Positions 54,136 to 64,000 of a DNA stretch of 64,000 nt are shown piece by piece. The stretch covers positions 379,281 to 443,280 of the forward strand of contig NZ_SMMU01000001.1 in NCBI RefSeq assembly GCF_004339665.1. Direction: 5' to 3'. Source of the DNA: Azotobacter chroococcum. Its GTDB lineage: Bacteria > Pseudomonadota > Gammaproteobacteria > Pseudomonadales > Pseudomonadaceae. A model generated the notes under the pieces. It was not told where the DNA came from and made no database searches. It worked only from the letters and a program-made list of their open reading frames with translations. Both the position numbers and the translations under genes were made by a program. The first letter of the stretch is position 1. Each line of letters begins with the position of its first letter.

Positions 54136-56181
54136 ATGTCCGAAGCTCGCCAGATTCTCGTCACCAGCGCCCTGCCCTACGCCAACGGCTCCATCCACCT
54201 GGGACACATGCTCGAGTACATCCAGACCGACATCTGGGTGCGCTTCCAGAAGCTGCGCGGCAACCAGTGCGTGTACGTCTGCGCCGACGACGCCCACGGC
54301 TCGGCGATCATGCTGCGCGCGGAGAAGGAAGGCATCACCCCGGAACAGCTGATCGCCTATGTGCAGGCCGAGCACAGTGCCGACTTCGCCGACTTCCTGG
54401 TCGACTTCGACAACTTCCACTCGACCCACGCCGAGGAGAACCGCGCGCTGGCCGAGCTGATCTACACCCGCCTGCGCGACGCCGGACACATCGCCACCCG
54501 CTCGGTAACCCAGTACTTCGACCCGGACAAGGGCATGTTCCTCGCCGACCGCTTCATCAAGGGCACCTGCCCGAAGTGCGGCGCCGAGGACCAGTACGGC
54601 GACAACTGCGAGAAGTGCGGCGCCACCTACGAGCCGACCGAGTTGAAGGACCCGCGCTCGGCGATCTCCGGCGCCACCCCGGTGCTCAAGGACTCCAAGC
54701 ACTTCTTCTTCAAGCTGCCGGACTTCGAGGCGATGCTGAAGGACTGGACCCGCAGCGGCAGCCTGCAGGATGCAGTGGCGAACAAGATCGCCGAATGGCT
54801 GGACGGTGGCCTGCAGGAGTGGGACATCTCCCGCGACGCGCCCTACTTCGGCTTCGAGATTCCCGGCGAGCCGGGCAAGTACTTCTACGTCTGGCTGGAT
54901 GCGCCGATCGGCTACATGGCCAGCTTCAAGAACCTCTGCGCGCGCCGTCCAGAGCTGGACTTCGACGCCTTCTGGCGCAAGGACTCCAGCGCCGAGCTGT
55001 ACCACTTCATCGGCAAGGACATCGTCAACTTCCACACCCTGTTCTGGCCGGCGATGCTCGAAGGCGCGGGCTTCCGCAAGCCGACGCAGGTTTGCGTCCA
55101 CGGCTATCTGACCGTCAACGGCCAGAAGATGTCCAAGTCGCGCGGCACCTTCATCAAGGCACGCACCTACCTGGACCACCTGAATCCCGAGTACCTGCGC
55201 TACTACTACGCCAGCAAGCTGTCGCGCGGCGTGGACGACCTCGACCTCAACCTCGAGGACTTCGTGCAGAAGGTCAATTCGGATCTCGTGGGTAAAGTGG
55301 TCAATATCGCCAGCCGCTGCGCCGGCTTCATCCACAAGGGCAACAATGGGGTGATGGTCGACGCCAACCCCGAGCCGGAACTCTGGGACGCCTTCCAGGC
55401 CGCCGCTCCGGCCATCGCCGAGGCCTACGAGCACCGCGACTTCAGCCGCGCCATGCGCGAGATCATGGCCCTGGCCGACCGCGCCAACGCCTGGATCGCC
55501 GACAAGGCGCCCTGGGCACTGAACAAGGTCGAGGGCAAGCAGGCCGAGGTCCAGGAAATCTGCGCCTTCGGCGTCAACCTGTTCCGCCAGCTGGTGATCT
55601 TCCTCAAGCCGGTGCTGCCGAACCTCTCCGCTGCCGCCGAGAGCTTTCTCAACGTCGCCCCGCTGACCTGGCAGGACCACGCGCTGCGCCTAGCCAACCA
55701 CCCGCTGAACCCGTTCATCCCGCTGATGACCCGTATCGAACCCGCGAAGATTGACGCCATGATCGAAGCCTCGAAGGAAGACCTCGCCGCCCAGAGCACC
55801 GAAGCCGCCGCCCCGCAGGGCAACGGTGAACTGGCCAAGGAGCCGCTGGCCGCGGAAATCAACTTCGACGCTTTTGCGGCGGTGGATCTGCGCATCGCCC
55901 TGATCGAGAAGTGCGAGTTCGTCGAGGGCGCCGACAAGCTGCTGCGCCTGACCCTGGACATCGGCGACGCCAAGCGCAACGTGTTCTCCGGCATCAAGAG
56001 CGCCTACCCGGACCCGAGCCAGCTGGAAGGCCGCCTGACCCTGTATGTCGCCAACCTGGCGCCGCGCAAGATGAAGTTCGGCCTGTCCGAAGGCATGGTG
56101 CTGGCCGCCGGCCCTGGCGGCAGCGAGATCTTCCTGCTCAGCCCGGACGCCGGCGCCAAACCCGGTCAGCGCGTGCACTGA
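54136..56181 (+). CDS. metG: Methionyl-tRNA synthetase
   Basis: A 681-residue class I synthetase. HLGH (21-24) is the HIGH motif, and KMSKS is at 331-335. The zinc knuckle is [18 protein letters not shown], and the C-terminal OB-fold tRNA-binding domain (about 575-681; [20 protein letters not shown]) gives the dimeric long form. The start [18 protein letters not shown] is set by homology; the frame is open to 54055. Confidence 0.97.
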   Translation: MSEARQILVTSALPYANGSIHLGHMLEYIQTDIWVRFQKLRGNQCVYVCADDAHGSAIMLRAEKEGITPEQLIAYVQAEHSADFADFLVDFDNFHSTHAEENRALAELIYTRLRDAGHIATRSVTQYFDPDKGMFLADRFIKGTCPKCGAEDQYGDNCEKCGATYEPTELKDPRSAISGATPVLKDSKHFFFKLPDFEAMLKDWTRSGSLQDAVANKIAEWLDGGLQEWDISRDAPYFGFEIPGEPGKYFYVWLDAPIGYMASFKNLCARRPELDFDAFWRKDSSAELYHFIGKDIVNFHTLFWPAMLEGAGFRKPTQVCVHGYLTVNGQKMSKSRGTFIKARTYLDHLNPEYLRYYYASKLSRGVDDLDLNLEDFVQKVNSDLVGKVVNIASRCAGFIHKGNNGVMVDANPEPELWDAFQAAAPAIAEAYEHRDFSRAMREIMALADRANAWIADKAPWALNKVEGKQAEVQEICAFGVNLFRQLVIFLKPVLPNLSAAAESFLNVAPLTWQDHALRLANHPLNPFIPLMTRIEPAKIDAMIEASKEDLAAQSTEAAAPQGNGELAKEPLAAEINFDAFAAVDLRIALIEKCEFVEGADKLLRLTLDIGDAKRNVFSGIKSAYPDPSQLEGRLTLYVANLAPRKMKFGLSEGMVLAAGPGGSEIFLLSPDAGAKPGQRVH

Positions 56182-56189
56182 GGCCCGCC

Positions 56190-56211
56190 GGGGTGGAGAG
56201 TTTTCCACCCC
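56190..56211. terminator. Hairpin after metG (also repeat family, copy 4)
   Basis: GGGGTGGA-N6-TCCACCCC is a perfect 8-bp stem 9 bases after the metG stop. It lacks a T run, and it is related to the GGTGGAAAA/TTTTCCACC repeats at 206, 4990 and 17055. It could pause or terminate transcription before rsxA. Confidence 0.4.
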
Positions 56212-56328
56212 GCCCCCGCGCTCCAGAAGCCTTCGCCGGACAACCCTCGCGGTTGTCCGTTCTGGCGTCTTCCCGGATAATGGACACCTTTTCTCCCCGA
56301 CTCCAGCTCGCACCACGGTGCCCCCGCG

Positions 56329-56913
56329 ATGACCGAACTCGTTCTGATCCTGGTTGGCGCCATCCTGGTCAACAACTTCGTGCTGGTGCAGTTCCTCGGC
56401 CTCTGCCCGTTCATGGGCGTGTCGAAGCGGATCGAGACCGCCATCGGCCTCGCCCTGGCCACCACCTTCGTGCTGACCCTGACGGCCATGTGCAGCTACC
56501 TGCTGCAGCAGTACGTGCTCGAACCGCTGGAGCTGGACTACCTGCGCACCATCGCCTTCATCCTGGTGATCGCCGTGGTGGTGCAGTTCACCGAGATGCT
56601 GGTGAACAAGACCAGCCCGCTGCTCTACCGCGTGCTCGGCATCTTCCTGCCGTTGATCACCACCAACTGCATCGTCCTCGGCGTGGCCCTGCTCAACGCC
56701 AACAAGGCCGGCTTCGGCTTCCTCGAGTCCGGCATCAACGGCTTCGGTGCCGGTCTCGGCTTTTCCCTGGTGCTGGTGCTGTTCGCCGCCCTGCGTGAGC
56801 GCATCGCCATCGCCGACGTGCCCAAACCCTTCAAGGGCGCCGCCATCGGCCTGGTCACCGCCGGCCTGATGTCCCTGGCCTTCATGGGCTTTTCCGGATT
56901 GATCAAGCCATGA
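56329..56913 (+). CDS. rsxA: Electron transport complex subunit RsxA/RnfA
   Basis: A 194-residue inner-membrane protein with six helices, of the RnfA/RnfE/NqrD-E family. [20 protein letters not shown] and [17 protein letters not shown], each with a conserved cysteine, bind the membrane [2Fe-2S] centre shared with RsxE. First gene of the rsx operon; its stop overlaps rsxB (ATGA). The Rnf complex couples ferredoxin/NADH electron flow to ion movement, or reduces SoxR. Confidence 0.95.
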   Translation: MTELVLILVGAILVNNFVLVQFLGLCPFMGVSKRIETAIGLALATTFVLTLTAMCSYLLQQYVLEPLELDYLRTIAFILVIAVVVQFTEMLVNKTSPLLYRVLGIFLPLITTNCIVLGVALLNANKAGFGFLESGINGFGAGLGFSLVLVLFAALRERIAIADVPKPFKGAAIGLVTAGLMSLAFMGFSGLIKP

Positions 56914-57473
56914 GTGCCGTTTTCGCCCTGCTCCTGCTGTGCCTGGTCTGCGGTGCCATTCTCGGTTACGCGGCGGTGCGCTTTCGCGTCGAGGGCAACC
57001 CCATCGCCGAGCAGGTCAACGCGCTGCTGCCGCAGACCCAGTGCGGACAGTGCGGCTACCCCGGCTGCAAGCCCTACGCCGAGGCCATCGCCGCCGGCGA
57101 CAAGATCAACAAGTGCCCGCCCGGTGGCGAGGCGACCATCCAGGCTCTGGCCGAGTTGCTGGACCTCGAGCCCGAGCCGCTGGATGCCGCCGAAGGCGAG
57201 AAACCGCAGATGGTCGCGCGCATCCGCGAGGCCGAATGCATCGGCTGCACCAAGTGTCTGCAGGCCTGCCCGGTGGACGCCATCGTCGGCGCCGCCAAGC
57301 AGATGCACACGGTGATCGCCACCGAATGCACCGGCTGCGATCTTTGCGTCGAGCCCTGCCCGGTGGATTGCATCGAGATGGTCCCGGTCGCGGGCACCCT
57401 GCAACACTGGAAATGGGATCTGCCCCTGCCTCCCGGCCGGCTGATCGCCAGCGATCGGGAGCGGACGGCATGA
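56910..57473 (+). CDS. rsxB: Electron transport complex iron-sulfur subunit RsxB/RnfB
   Basis: A 187-residue protein with an N-terminal membrane helix ([19 protein letters not shown]), a 4Fe-4S domain ([17 protein letters not shown]) and two 4Fe-4S ferredoxin motifs ([15 protein letters not shown] and [15 protein letters not shown]). It passes electrons between soluble donors and the membrane subunits. Overlaps both neighbours by 4 bases. Confidence 0.96.
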   Translation: MSAVFALLLLCLVCGAILGYAAVRFRVEGNPIAEQVNALLPQTQCGQCGYPGCKPYAEAIAAGDKINKCPPGGEATIQALAELLDLEPEPLDAAEGEKPQMVARIREAECIGCTKCLQACPVDAIVGAAKQMHTVIATECTGCDLCVEPCPVDCIEMVPVAGTLQHWKWDLPLPPGRLIASDRERTA

Positions 57474-59533
57474 GTGACGTGAAGCTCTGGGATTTCCATG
57501 GCGGCATCCATCCGCCGGAGCGCAAGGCGCTCTCCAACCGCACGCCGATCCAGCCGGCGCCGTTGCCCGCCCGCCTGATCCTGCCACTCGGCCAGCATAT
57601 CGGCACGCCAGCCGAGCCTATCGTCGCGGTCGGCGAGCGGGTTCTCAAGGGCCAGCCGATCGCCGCCGCCAGCGGGCGGGTCAGCGCTCCGTTGCACGCA
57701 CCGACCTCCGGCACGGTGGGCTTCATCGGTTTGCAGCCCTATCCCCATGTTTCCGGCATGCTCGCGCCGGCCATCGTGATCGACAGCGACGGTCTGGACG
57801 AGTGGACCACACTAGAACCCTGTGCCGACTACCGCAGCCTGGAGCCGGCGCTACTGTTGGAGAGGATCCGCCTGGCCGGCATCAGCGGTCTGGGCGGCGC
57901 CGGCTTTCCCACCGCGATGAAGCTGACGGCACGCCCGCAGGAAAAGATCCACACGCTGATCATCAATGGCGCCGAGTGCGAACCCTATATCACCGCCGAC
58001 GACCGGCTGATGCGCGAAAGGGCTGCCGAACTGGTCGTCGGCATCGAGATCCTCGCCTGGCTGATCCAGCCCGAGCAGGTGCTGATCGGTATCGAGGACA
58101 ACAAGCCCGAGGCCATCGCTGCAATGCGGACAGCCATCGGCGAGCGGCCGTTCAGCCTGCGGGTGTTGCCGACCAAGTATCCGTCCGGCGGCGAGAAACA
58201 ACTGGTCGAGATTCTGACCGGCCAGCAGGTGCCGAGCGGCGGCCTGCCGGCGGACATCGGCATACTCTGCCAGAACGTCGGTACCTGTGTCGCCATCCAT
58301 GACGCGGTGCTCCTAGGCCGCCCACTGATCTCGCGCATCGTCACCCTGACCGGCGAGGCCCTGGCCCGACCGATGAACGTCGAGGCCCTGCTCGGCACAC
58401 CAGTGAGCGAGCTGCTGGCCTTCGCCGGGCTGGACGAGACGCGCATGGACCGCTTGATCATGGGCGGTCCGATGATGGGCCTCACCCTGCCCTCGCTCGA
58501 CGCGCCGCTGATCAAGACCAGCAATTGCCTGCTGGCGCCGACCCGCAGCGAACTGCCGCCTCCGCCAGCGGCGCTGCCGTGCATCCGCTGCGGCGCCTGC
58601 GCCGACGTCTGCCCGGCCAGCCTGCTACCGCAACAGCTGCATTTCTTCACCCTCGGCCAGGGGCACGAACAGCTCAAGACACACAACCTGTTCGACTGCA
58701 TCGAATGCGGCGCCTGCGCCTACGTCTGCCCCTCCAACCTGCCGCTGGTGCAGTACTACCGCGCGGCCAAGGCGGAAATCCGCGAACTGGAGCAGAAGCA
58801 GCACAAGGCCGAGCACTCCCGGCGGCGTTTCGAGCTGCGTCAGGAACGTCTGCGCAAGGCCGAGGAGCAGAAGGAAGCCGAACGCCAGGCCCGCGCCGAA
58901 AAGGCCGCGCGGGCCAAGGCGGTAGAAGCGGAAAGCGCTTCGGTGCCCCATCAGGAAGTTCTGCCGGCCAACCCGGCGGCCGGGTTCTCCGATCTCCAGA
59001 AAAGGCTGAAGATCGAGGCGAGCATGGCCCAGGTCGCCTTGAAAAAGGCCGAAAAGCAGCTCGCCGCCCACGTTACGGCAGAGCTGGAAGCCCAGGTGGC
59101 CGAGTTGCGCGCCGCCGCCGAAGCGGCGCAGAAAGCCCTGGCGGCCGCCACGGCCGCAGCGCCGGCAGGCGCCGATGCGGCGCTGAAGAAAGCCAAGATC
59201 GAACTGGCGATGAAGCGTGCCGAACTGAAAAAGGCCGAGAAAGCCGACGCCGATGAAACCGAACTGACGCGGCTGCGCGAAGCCCTGGCCGGCGCCGAGC
59301 GGAACCTACATGCCGCCGAGGAAGCCTCGGACAAGCCTGCGCCGCAGCTGGTGCGCACCAACAAGCGTCCGCTGGACGAAAAGTTGCGGGCCCTGAAGAC
59401 CGAGCTCGCCTTCGCCCGTGCCGACCTGCGCAAGCTGGAGCGCGACGAGGCTGCCGATCCGCCTGCGCTGGAGTCGGCACGGACGCGTCTGGCCGAAGCC
59501 GAACGGCGGCTGGCGGAACACCAAAGCGAATAA
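57470..59533 (+). CDS. rsxC: Electron transport complex subunit RsxC/RnfC
   Basis: A 687-residue peripheral subunit. The RnfC core has an NADH/FMN-binding region ([44 protein letters not shown]) and two 4Fe-4S motifs ([17 protein letters not shown] and [17 protein letters not shown]). After about residue 435 comes an Ala/Lys/Glu-rich coiled-coil tail of about 240 residues with loose repeats ([26 protein letters not shown]), as in gammaproteobacterial RsxC. No frameshift in this long repeat region. Confidence 0.95.
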   Translation: MSDVKLWDFHGGIHPPERKALSNRTPIQPAPLPARLILPLGQHIGTPAEPIVAVGERVLKGQPIAAASGRVSAPLHAPTSGTVGFIGLQPYPHVSGMLAPAIVIDSDGLDEWTTLEPCADYRSLEPALLLERIRLAGISGLGGAGFPTAMKLTARPQEKIHTLIINGAECEPYITADDRLMRERAAELVVGIEILAWLIQPEQVLIGIEDNKPEAIAAMRTAIGERPFSLRVLPTKYPSGGEKQLVEILTGQQVPSGGLPADIGILCQNVGTCVAIHDAVLLGRPLISRIVTLTGEALARPMNVEALLGTPVSELLAFAGLDETRMDRLIMGGPMMGLTLPSLDAPLIKTSNCLLAPTRSELPPPPAALPCIRCGACADVCPASLLPQQLHFFTLGQGHEQLKTHNLFDCIECGACAYVCPSNLPLVQYYRAAKAEIRELEQKQHKAEHSRRRFELRQERLRKAEEQKEAERQARAEKAARAKAVEAESASVPHQEVLPANPAAGFSDLQKRLKIEASMAQVALKKAEKQLAAHVTAELEAQVAELRAAAEAAQKALAAATAAAPAGADAALKKAKIELAMKRAELKKAEKADADETELTRLREALAGAERNLHAAEEASDKPAPQLVRTNKRPLDEKLRALKTELAFARADLRKLERDEAADPPALESARTRLAEAERRLAEHQSE

Positions 59534-59601
59534 CCCGGCTGCGGCGTCCATCCAGCGAGCCGGATCGCCGCGCCCCAAGGCAAGTACACAACGGAGCGCC
59601 A

Positions 59602-60633
59602 ATGGCCCTGCCCCGCATCACTTCGCCCCATGCCACAGGCAGCAACCGTACCCGTCAGATCATGCAACTGGTGCTGCTCGCCACCCTGCCTGGGGTCTTG
59701 GCGCTGACCTGGCTATATGGCTTCGGCACCCTGATCAACCTGCTCTGGGCGAGCGCCGCAGCGCTCGCTTTCGAGGCGGCCGTTCTGCACCTCCGGCAGC
59801 GTCCGGTCGGCTTCTTTCTCAACGACTGCAGCGCCCTGCTCACGGCCGTGCTGCTGGCTCTGGCCCTGCCGCCCTACTCGCCTTGGTGGCTGACCCTGAC
59901 GGCCTGCGGCTTCGCCATCCTGTTCGGCAAGCACGTCTATGGCGGGCTGGGACAGAATCCCTTCAACCCGGCGATGGTCGGCTATGTGGTGGCGCTGATT
60001 TCCTTTCCGGTGGAAATGACCGCCTGGCCGGCGTCCCATGCCGTCGGCTCGCTTGAAGGCCTCCAGCAGATCCTCGGCATCGCCGCCCTGCCCGATGGCT
60101 GGAGCCAGGCCACAGCCCTGGATGTGCTGAAGACCAATCGGAGCCTGACCATGGAGGAGCTCTGGGCGCAGAATCCGGCATTCGGCTACCTGGGGGGCCG
60201 GGGAGCGGAATGGGTCAACCTGGCCTTCCTCGCCGGCGGGCTGTTCCTGCTCCGGCGCCGCCTGTTCGGCTGGCACGCGCCGGTCGGCATGCTCGGCGCG
60301 CTGTTCGTCATGAGCCTGCTGTTCTGGAACGGCTCGGGCTCCGACTCCAACGGCTCGCCGCTGTTTCACCTGCTGAGCGGTGCGACCATGCTGGGTGCCT
60401 TCTTCATCATCACCGACCCGGTGAGCGGCGCAACCAGCAACCAAGGGCGGCTGATCTTCGGGATTGGCGTCGGCATCCTCGTCTATGTGATCCGCGCCTG
60501 GGGCGGTTATCCGGACGCGGTGGCCTTCGCCGTGCTGCTGATGAACCTGGCCGCGCCGACCATCGACTACTTCAGCCGTCCGCGCACCTATGGGCATCGC
60601 AAGGCGGAACGCGGCTTCAAGGTGGGAGACTGA
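59602..60633 (+). CDS. rsxD: Electron transport complex subunit RsxD/RnfD
   Basis: A 343-residue membrane protein with about nine helices, of the NqrB/RnfD family. NDCSALLTAVLLALALPP and FGKHVYGGLGQNPFNPAMVG are diagnostic. The covalent-FMN threonine is probably T171 in D-G-W-S-Q-A-T, where the usual SGAT has Gln instead of Gly. A Gly-rich segment DPVSGATSNQGRL follows later. It starts 68 bases after rsxC with its own ribosome site. Confidence 0.95.
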   Translation: MALPRITSPHATGSNRTRQIMQLVLLATLPGVLALTWLYGFGTLINLLWASAAALAFEAAVLHLRQRPVGFFLNDCSALLTAVLLALALPPYSPWWLTLTACGFAILFGKHVYGGLGQNPFNPAMVGYVVALISFPVEMTAWPASHAVGSLEGLQQILGIAALPDGWSQATALDVLKTNRSLTMEELWAQNPAFGYLGGRGAEWVNLAFLAGGLFLLRRRLFGWHAPVGMLGALFVMSLLFWNGSGSDSNGSPLFHLLSGATMLGAFFIITDPVSGATSNQGRLIFGIGVGILVYVIRAWGGYPDAVAFAVLLMNLAAPTIDYFSRPRTYGHRKAERGFKVGD

Positions 60634-60636
60634 ACC

Positions 60637-61290
60637 ATGCCCATGCCTGAAATCGGCCGCTCGATGTTGAAGAACAGTCTGGTATTGGGGCTATTCGCGG
60701 TGGTTACGGTCGGCGGTGTCACACTGCTCCAATGGGGTACGGCCGGCCGGATCCAGGCCGCCGAACGCCAGGCCCAGAGCCGCGCCCTGGGCGAGATTCT
60801 CCCGGCCGGCAGCTACGACAACGATCTGCTTGCCAGCAGCATCCTGCTCGACGAGCCGCAGCTCGGCCATCGTGGACCGCAACCGGCCCATCTCGCCCGC
60901 AAGGATGGACAGACCACCGCAGTGATCCTCCGGGCCACTGCGCCTGATGGCTACAGTGGTGCTATCCACCTGCTGATCGGTATCCAGGCCGACGGTCGGC
61001 TGGCTGGAGTACGGGTCATCGGCCACCGGGAAACCCCCGGCCTGGGGGATCGGATCGAACTGGCCAAGGCCCCCTGGATCCGCAATTTCGAGGGTAAATC
61101 CCTTGAGAACCCGGCCGAATCCGGATGGGCCGTGAAGAAGGACGGCGGGGAATTTGACCAGTTCTCCGGGGCTACTGTTACGCCGCGGGCCGTGGTCAAG
61201 GCAGTCCATCAGGCCTTGCAGTATTTCCAGGCCAACAAGGCGACACTTTTGAACACACAGCTCTCCGAGCGGCAAGGGAGTACACCATGA
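60637..61290 (+). CDS. rsxG: Electron transport complex subunit RsxG/RnfG
   Basis: A 217-residue protein with one N-terminal membrane helix ([19 protein letters not shown]) and a periplasmic FMN-binding domain. The flavin attachment motif DQFSGAT places the phosphoester-linked FMN on T180. [20 protein letters not shown] is a family block. It begins 3 bases after rsxD with GGGAG upstream, and its stop overlaps rsxE. Confidence 0.95.
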   Translation: MPMPEIGRSMLKNSLVLGLFAVVTVGGVTLLQWGTAGRIQAAERQAQSRALGEILPAGSYDNDLLASSILLDEPQLGHRGPQPAHLARKDGQTTAVILRATAPDGYSGAIHLLIGIQADGRLAGVRVIGHRETPGLGDRIELAKAPWIRNFEGKSLENPAESGWAVKKDGGEFDQFSGATVTPRAVVKAVHQALQYFQANKATLLNTQLSERQGSTP

Positions 61291-62000
61291 GCAATCCCAG
61301 CTACCGTGAACTGAGCGTCAACGGACTCTGGAAGAACAATCCGGCGCTGGTGCAACTGCTCGGGCTCTGCCCACTGCTCGGTGTAAGCAACTCGACCGTC
61401 AACGCCCTGGGACTCGGGCTGGCCACGGTGCTGGTGCTGGGCTGCTCCAACGTGGCCGTATCGCTGGTGCGCAGTGTGGTGAATACCGCGGTGCGCCTGC
61501 CGGTCTTCGTGATGATCATCGCCGCACTGACCACCTGCATCGAACTTCTGATGCAGGCCTTCACCTACGAGCTCTACCAGATCCTCGGCATCTTCATTCC
61601 GCTGATCACCACCAACTGCGTGATCCTCGGTCGAGCCGACGGTTTTGCCGCCAAGCATTCTCCCCTGCTGGCCGGCTTCGACGGCTTGATGATGGGGCTG
61701 GGCTTTGCCGCTGTGCTGGTCGTGCTGGGAGGGTTGCGCGAACTGTTCGGCACTGGTGGACTGTTTGCCAACATGCATCTGCTGTTCGGCCCGGCGGCAA
61801 CCGATTGGCACATCGTGCTGATCGACGACTACAAGGGGTTTCTGCTGGCCATACTGCCGCCCGGAGCCTTTATTGTGCTCGGCCTCTTGATTGCACTGAA
61901 GAACCGGATCGACGAGCAGCGTGCCGAACGAGCCAAGGCCATGCAACCACAAGCTCCCGTAGCCAACCGCCGCGTGCGGGTAACCGGAGCGATCGAGTAA
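61287..62000 (+). CDS. rsxE: Electron transport complex subunit RsxE/RnfE
   Basis: A 237-residue inner-membrane protein with six helices, partner of Rsx[21 protein letters not shown] and [19 protein letters not shown] carry the two cysteines that complete the shared [2Fe-2S] site. It starts with a 4-base overlap on rsxG. Its C-terminal tail is basic and cytoplasmic. nth follows after 26 bases, as in other Pseudomonas. Confidence 0.95.
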   Translation: MSNPSYRELSVNGLWKNNPALVQLLGLCPLLGVSNSTVNALGLGLATVLVLGCSNVAVSLVRSVVNTAVRLPVFVMIIAALTTCIELLMQAFTYELYQILGIFIPLITTNCVILGRADGFAAKHSPLLAGFDGLMMGLGFAAVLVVLGGLRELFGTGGLFANMHLLFGPAATDWHIVLIDDYKGFLLAILPPGAFIVLGLLIALKNRIDEQRAERAKAMQPQAPVANRRVRVTGAIE

Positions 62001-62026
62001 ATCCCCAGCCTGAAATCCGCCCAATC

Positions 62027-62665
62027 ATGAACGCTGCCAAACGCCGGGAAATCTTTCGTCGCCTCCAGGAAGACAACCCCACTCCGACCACGGAACTGGT
62101 CTACAACACACCATTCGAACTGCTGATCGCAGTGATTCTCTCTGCTCAAGCCACTGACGTCGGGGTGAACAAGGCCACCGCCAAGCTCTTTCCAGTGGCC
62201 AACACTCCGGAAGCCATCTTCGCTCTGGGCGTTACGGGACTGAGCGAGTACATCAAGAGCATCGGCCTGTTCAACGGCAAAGCCAAAAACATCATCGAGA
62301 CCTGTCGCATCCTCGTCGAGAAGCACAACAGTCAGGTTCCGGACAATCGGGAAGACCTGGAAGCGCTGCCAGGGGTCGGCCGCAAGACAGCCAATGTGGT
62401 ACTCAACACGGCTTTCCGGCATTTCACCATGGCAGTGGATACGCACATCTTTCGGGTCAGCAACCGCACCCACATTGCGCCCGGCAAGAATGTACTGGAG
62501 GTCGAGCGCAAGCTGATCAAACTGGTGCCCAAGGAGTATCTGCTGGACGCCCACCACTGGCTGATCCTGCATGGTCGTTATGTCTGCAAGGCCCGCAAGC
62601 CGCTATGCGGCAGCTGCCGCATTGAAGATCTGTGCGAGTACAAGCACAAGACATCCGACGATTAA
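62027..62665 (+). CDS. nth: Endonuclease III
   Basis: A 212-residue HhH-GPD DNA glycosylase/AP lyase that removes oxidised pyrimidines. The helix-hairpin-helix LPGVGRKTANVV contains the catalytic Lys120, Asp138 lies in AVDTHIFR, and the [4Fe-4S] cysteines are C187, C194, C197 and C203. The length equals E. coli Nth. It is probably transcribed from the rsx operon. Confidence 0.97.
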   Translation: MNAAKRREIFRRLQEDNPTPTTELVYNTPFELLIAVILSAQATDVGVNKATAKLFPVANTPEAIFALGVTGLSEYIKSIGLFNGKAKNIIETCRILVEKHNSQVPDNREDLEALPGVGRKTANVVLNTAFRHFTMAVDTHIFRVSNRTHIAPGKNVLEVERKLIKLVPKEYLLDAHHWLILHGRYVCKARKPLCGSCRIEDLCEYKHKTSDD

Positions 62666-62769
62666 CCTTTCTTTGCAATCGCCGCAGATCAATTGAAAAA
62701 ATCTTTTTTACCCTCATAGACTTTGCCGCTATAAGAGGCGCCATAGCGCCCGTAGCCTGGAGTGAACGT

Positions 62770-62949
62770 ATGGCCACCGACAAAGCCGATATTGAGCTCG
62801 ATGAAGATTTTGCTGCCGAGGAAGCAGACGATACTGGAGCCGAAGTTGAAGTTGCCAAGACCAATCTGACCAAGCGCCGGATCATAGACAACTACCTCGA
62901 AGAGCGCCGCTTGCAAAAAGACCTTGCCGACTACGACTTTGATATATAA
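62770..62949 (+). CDS. PA3496-family small acidic protein
   Basis: A 59-residue acidic peptide: MATDKADIELDEDFAAEEAD, then KRRIIDNYLEERRLQKDL and an acidic end DYDFDI. A protein of this kind follows nth (PA3495) in P. aeruginosa as PA3496, annotated from memory as a putative envelope-integrity protein. Start MATDKAD; the frame is open upstream but no other start is supported. A weak AGCCT/AGGCT hairpin with TTAATTT follows. Confidence 0.75.
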   Translation: MATDKADIELDEDFAAEEADDTGAEVEVAKTNLTKRRIIDNYLEERRLQKDLADYDFDI

Positions 62950-63298
62950 ATGCGAGCCTTTTCTTGAGGCTTAATTTATAGCCGGACTGGAGGCAGGCGA
63001 ATGTAGCTGCAGCCGCCTACCTCAGCTTAACTCTGACATTACCACTTGCTATAAAAAGCTCATATTTGGAAGCGCCATTGCGCCCGTGGGATCGAAGTGA
63101 TCCCCCTCTCCTCCATACCCAGCTAGGTAGTGGCCTTATATGAAAATGGCCCGTGCCTCTCCTTCTTGCTTGCCTTGGCTATCAAGGGCGTAAGCACAAG
63201 CATTTGCCAATGCATCAAATACAATACTCATAATTTGCCTCTTTGGAACACTTCTTTCTAGAATCCTCTCTGACACTCCATTCATACAAGGATTAAAC
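62950..63298. other. AT-rich intergenic stretch with one doubtful small frame
   Basis: About 350 bases at clearly lower GC than the rest of the window. It contains the 31-codon frame at 63136-63231 (minus) and the gloA promoter region. No tRNA or other RNA gene is recognised. Confidence 0.45.
63136..63231 (-). CDS. Possible 31-aa peptide, divergent from gloA
   Basis: [20 protein letters not shown] and 11 more residues, with AGAGG 6 bases before the ATG. It looks like the start of a longer protein cut short. Real status uncertain; it may be a truncated acquired gene. Confidence 0.3.
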   Translation of the reverse strand: MSIVFDALANACAYALDSQGKQEGEARAIFI

Positions 63299-63688
63299 AT
63301 GCGTCTTCTACATACCATGATTCGCGTAACCAATTTGGATAAGTCGATCGACTTCTACACCCGTGTTCTGGGCATGAGCCTTCTTAGAAGACATGACTAT
63401 CCTGATGGGAAATTCACTTTAGCCTTCGTTGGATATGGAAAAGAAGAGGAAAATGCAGTCATTGAATTGACCTATAACTGGGGCGTTGATAAATATGAGA
63501 TGGGTACTGCTTTTGGTCATATTGCCATAGCTGTCGATGACGCCTACAAGGCTTGCGAGGATATCAAGCAAAATGGCGGAAACGTAATCAGAGAGGCAGG
63601 CCCTATGAACCATGGGACGACAATCATTGCTTTTGTGTCTGATCCAGACGGCTACAAGATTGAGCTTATTCAAGAGAGCCATGCATAA
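63299..63688 (+). CDS. gloA: Lactoylglutathione lyase (glyoxalase I)
   Basis: A 129-residue short-form glyoxalase I that isomerises the methylglyoxal-glutathione hemithioacetal. All four metal ligands are visible: His5, Glu56, His74 and Glu122. The short form with these ligands is usually Ni2+-dependent. AAGGA is 7 bases upstream, and a strong terminator follows. Its codon use is much more AT-rich than other genes in the window, hinting at horizontal acquisition. Confidence 0.95.
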   Translation: MRLLHTMIRVTNLDKSIDFYTRVLGMSLLRRHDYPDGKFTLAFVGYGKEEENAVIELTYNWGVDKYEMGTAFGHIAIAVDDAYKACEDIKQNGGNVIREAGPMNHGTTIIAFVSDPDGYKIELIQESHA

Positions 63689-63690
63689 AT

Positions 63691-63724
63691 AAGGTAATCC
63701 CCCGGCTTAGTCGGGGATTACCTT
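63691..63724 (+). terminator. Strong terminator after gloA
   Basis: A perfect 12-bp inverted repeat AAGGTAATCCCC / GGGGATTACCTT with a 10-nt loop, 2 bases after the gloA stop, followed by ATTTG. It may work in both directions. Confidence 0.75.
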
Positions 63725-63788
63725 ATTTGCATGATGTTGGCGTTGATGCCGTGGATCAGCGCCACGCTGGTGCCGGAGGCGCCGGGTT
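63722..63788 (-). mobile_element. Fragment of an IS66/OrfA-like transposase
   Basis: The minus strand reads QPGASGTSVALIHGINANIM, similar to the PGASVA..A..HGINAN helix-turn-helix segment of small IS accessory proteins. Only about 20 residues remain before the frame enters the gloA terminator. Relic only. Confidence 0.35.
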
Positions 63789-63865
63789 GACGGCACGACC
63801 GCCTGTCTCGGCGGAATCAGATAGATGATATAGTCGGAGGCTTACAGCTAGCTTTGTGAGACAGC

Positions 63866-63899
63866 AAAAACCCCCGAGCCATGGCTGGCTCGGGGGTTT
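63866..63899 (-). terminator. Rho-independent terminator of the rrn operon
   Basis: A stem AAACCCCCGAGCC / GGCTCGGGGGTTT with loop ATGGCT, followed on the minus strand by a T run. It lies about 10 bases downstream of the 5S rRNA 3' end. Confidence 0.88.
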
Positions 63900-63908
63900 G
63901 CAATGGGC

Positions 63909-64000
63909 GCTTGACGATGACCTACTCTCGCATGGGGAAACCCCACACTACCATCGGCGATGCGTCGTTTCACTGCTGAGTTCGGGATGGGATCAGGTGG
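63909..64000 (-). rRNA. rrf: 5S ribosomal RNA, 3' part (continues beyond the window)
   Basis: The minus strand matches bacterial 5S: CCACCTGATCCCATCCCGAA at the window edge, GCAGTGAAACG and GCCGATGGTAGTGTGGGG inside, and GTAGGTCATCGTCAAGC at the 3' end. About 25 bases of the 5' end lie outside the window. The rrn operon is transcribed leftward. Confidence 0.95.

Noticed and set aside
1..64000. CRISPR array, prophage, integrase or toxin-antitoxin pair
   Set aside because: I found no spaced direct repeats, no phage structural or integrase genes, and no convincing toxin-antitoxin pair anywhere in the window.

Overview
The window is high-GC Pseudomonas-type chromosome. The evidence is OprD, the order dcd / apbC / metG / rsxABCDGE / nth / PA3496-like gene, many Pseudomonas-typical DUF proteins, and two families of short palindromic REP-like repeats. 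A carotenoid cluster is present, so the source is probably a yellow or orange pigmented Pseudomonas sensu lato. The straminea/flavescens group ('Phytopseudomonas') is my guess only. A minus-strand 5S rRNA, the end of an rrn operon, closes the right edge.

Region 1-25.9 kb holds mostly small stand-alone genes: a CAP-domain protein, HPF-like ribosome factor, RlhA-type U32 protein, histidine phosphatase, parvulin, acyltransferase-3, a TPR-like gene broken by an amber codon, a candidate 6S RNA next to zapA and a zapB-like gene, a TSUP exporter, DUF1176, DUF3597, a YebC paralogue, a MaoC hydratase, OprD, YjdM, DUF2076, PdxH, an OmpA-type lipoprotein, a class-C-type serine hydrolase and a large clan GH-A-type glycoside hydrolase. 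One stretch (20.34-20.81 kb) is a stub of a short-chain dehydrogenase fused to a decayed IS630-type transposase.

Region 26.2-27.7 kb is a decayed Mrp (Mnh) Na+/H+ antiporter operon. Only frameshifted or deleted pieces of subunits B, C, D and F remain. DinG follows, with a candidate LexA box, then small membrane and hypothetical genes, YchJ, a perfect 19-bp Fur-box-like palindrome with no obvious target, and a LEA-type lipoprotein. After these come a penicillin-acylase-family lipoprotein, an erythromycin-esterase/phosphoribosyltransferase pair, and a tripartite efflux operon (outer-membrane factor, HlyD protein, DUF2955 protein) followed by a small K+-channel-like protein. A NYN-domain protein ends this region.

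Region 45.0-53.9 kb: a zeaxanthin-type carotenoid cluster sits between dcd and apbC, genes that are neighbours in P. aeruginosa. crtE faces left, idi-crtX-crtY-crtI-crtB face right, and crtZ converges on crtB. The crtE/idi gap contains TGTACA-N12-TGTACA, matching the site I recall for light-responsive LitR/CarH-class MerR regulators. CrtX lacks about 110 internal residues, so the pathway probably stops at zeaxanthin.

Region 54.1-64.0 kb: metG, the complete rsx/rnf electron-transport operon, nth and a PA3496-like gene follow in the usual order. Then comes an AT-richer stretch with gloA, a transposase relic, the rrn terminator and the 3' part of 5S rRNA.
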